7,203 nucleotides of DNA, taken from JBBQZU01 sp038207425. Lineage in GTDB: Bacteria; Bacteroidota; Bacteroidia; Flavobacteriales_D; Cryomorphaceae. Under the pieces are notes generated by a model. It saw only the letters and a list, made by a program, of their open reading frames with translations, was not told the origin of the DNA and ran no database searches. Below, piece by piece: positions 6,926 to 7,203 of the stretch. Numbering within the stretch: the first letter of the stretch is position 1; the number at the start of each line of letters is the position of its first letter. The stretch lies in NCBI GenBank assembly GCA_038207425.1, contig JBBQZU010000063.1, positions 1 to 7,203 on the forward strand, written 5' to 3'. The translations under genes and the position numbers were made by a program.

Positions 6926-7060
6926 TTAACCAAATAAACCTCTGTTGGACTTAATACAACTAAAAATAACCTTTGCATCAACTTGATTTAAAGTAACAGT
7001 TGATACTGGTACTGTCCTCATAAAATTTGGCAATACATTCCTGAGACTAAATGTATTCAT
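6926..7060 (-). CDS. Possible 44-codon ORF beside the IS, unrecognised
   Basis: A short frame begins MNTFSLRNVLPNF and ends SNRGLFG, with its TAA 17 bases before the IS boundary. Its ATG (7058-7060) lies 23 bases after a promoter-like TAACTTTG (7091-7084), a distance similar to other genes in this window. It could be the remaining 5' end of the gene whose 3' remnant is at 5362-5675, altered near the junction, or simply a chance frame in AT-rich DNA. No family is recognised. Confidence 0.2.
   Translation of the reverse strand: MNTFSLRNVLPNFMRTVPVSTVTLNQVDAKVIFSCIKSNRGLFG
7032..7057. repeat. 8-bp inverted repeat (stem-loop potential)
   Basis: AATACATT (7032-7039) and AATGTATT (7050-7057) are perfect inverted copies separated by 10 bases. 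They immediately adjoin the ATG of the possible minus-strand ORF. The stem is A/T-rich and weak, with no T-run, so it is not a typical terminator. Confidence 0.4.
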
Positions 7061-7083
7061 TTATAAAATAATATGATTCTCCG

Positions 7084-7091
7084 CAAAGTTA
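7084..7091 (-). promoter_or_regulatory. Minus-strand promoter -7 box candidate
   Basis: Read on the minus strand this is TAACTTTG, an exact fit to TAnnTTTG, followed by CGGAG. The expected -33 position (around 7111-7113) reads ACG rather than TTG, so only half the promoter is convincing. It would drive the small ORF at 6926-7060 toward the IS. Confidence 0.35.
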
Positions 7092-7095
7092 CCAC

Positions 7096-7114
7096 AACGT
7101 AAATAGGTTACGTT
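7096..7114. promoter_or_regulatory. Perfect 7-bp dyad between divergent -7 boxes, operator-like
   Basis: AACGTAA, five bases, TTACGTT: a perfect inverted repeat. It lies midway between the minus-strand -7 box (7084-7091) and the plus-strand -7 box (7124-7131) and covers the -33 positions of both. That placement fits a repressor or activator site controlling both directions. It could equally be part of a mobile-element end. The symmetry is seen directly; the role is inferred. Confidence 0.4.
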
Positions 7115-7123
7115 CGGGCATTC

Positions 7124-7131
7124 TACTTTTG
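7124..7131 (+). promoter_or_regulatory. Plus-strand promoter -7 box candidate
   Basis: TACTTTTG matches TAnnTTTG and lies 10 bases before the ATG at 7142, predicting a very short leader. No TTG is found at the -33 position (7102-7104 reads AAT, within the dyad). Confidence 0.4.
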
Positions 7132-7141
7132 GTTCAAAACA

Positions 7142-7203
7142 ATGTTTATAAACATATTAGAATTTGCAGAGCAGTTTCCTAATGAATTTTCTTGCAGAGA
7201 AAA
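7142..7203 (+). CDS. N-terminus of a possible IS1595-like transposase (truncated by window edge)
   Basis: Only 20 codons are present: MFINILEFAEQFPNEFSCRE. The pattern of a short hydrophobic start, then EF-x2-QFP-x-E-x-SC, resembles from memory the opening of IS1595-family transposases common in Bacteroidota, which continue into a zinc-ribbon and an ISXO2-type DDE domain. The frame is open to the window edge. With so few residues the assignment is tentative; a plain unknown gene start is the alternative. Confidence 0.4.
   Translation, partial: MFINILEFAEQFPNEFSCRE

Overview
The window comes from a Bacteroidota (Bacteroidetes) chromosome. The 16S rRNA has Bacteroidota-type sequence. Promoter-like sites match the TTG / TAnnTTTG consensus of that phylum, and no convincing Shine-Dalgarno sequences precede the genes. 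I cannot fix the class or genus by eye.

Layout: (1) 1-724, minus strand, holds the 5' half of a 16S rRNA gene running off the left edge. (2) 725-1135 is its leader and upstream region, with a boxA-like element and three tandem promoter candidates firing into the rRNA operon. (3) 1136-2457 holds a divergent pair: a short-chain dehydrogenase/reductase (minus) and a secreted beta-barrel-like protein (plus), with only 32 bases between their start codons. (4) 2520-5315, minus strand, holds purL (small-type FGAM synthase) followed 32 bases later by tpx (thiol peroxidase), which carries a one-base frameshift. (5) 5362-5675 is the 3' remnant of an unrecognised gene. (6) 5676-6909 is an IS3-family insertion sequence. 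Its orfA has an internal stop codon, but its A6G frameshift site and the DDE transposase orfB are preserved. (7) 6910-7203 is AT-rich: divergent promoter-like -7 boxes flank a perfect dyad, a tiny minus-strand ORF is possible, and the first 20 codons of what looks like a second (IS1595-like) transposase run off the right edge.

Functionally, the left and middle parts are ordinary housekeeping genome: rRNA, purine synthesis, peroxide defence and a surface protein. The right end is where mobile DNA has accumulated, about 360 bases upstream of purL. The most concrete anomalies are two single-base lesions (the tpx frameshift and the orfA nonsense codon), the three-promoter rRNA control region, and the dyad between divergent promoters at the right end. 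I found no convincing evidence of a previously undescribed multi-gene system.
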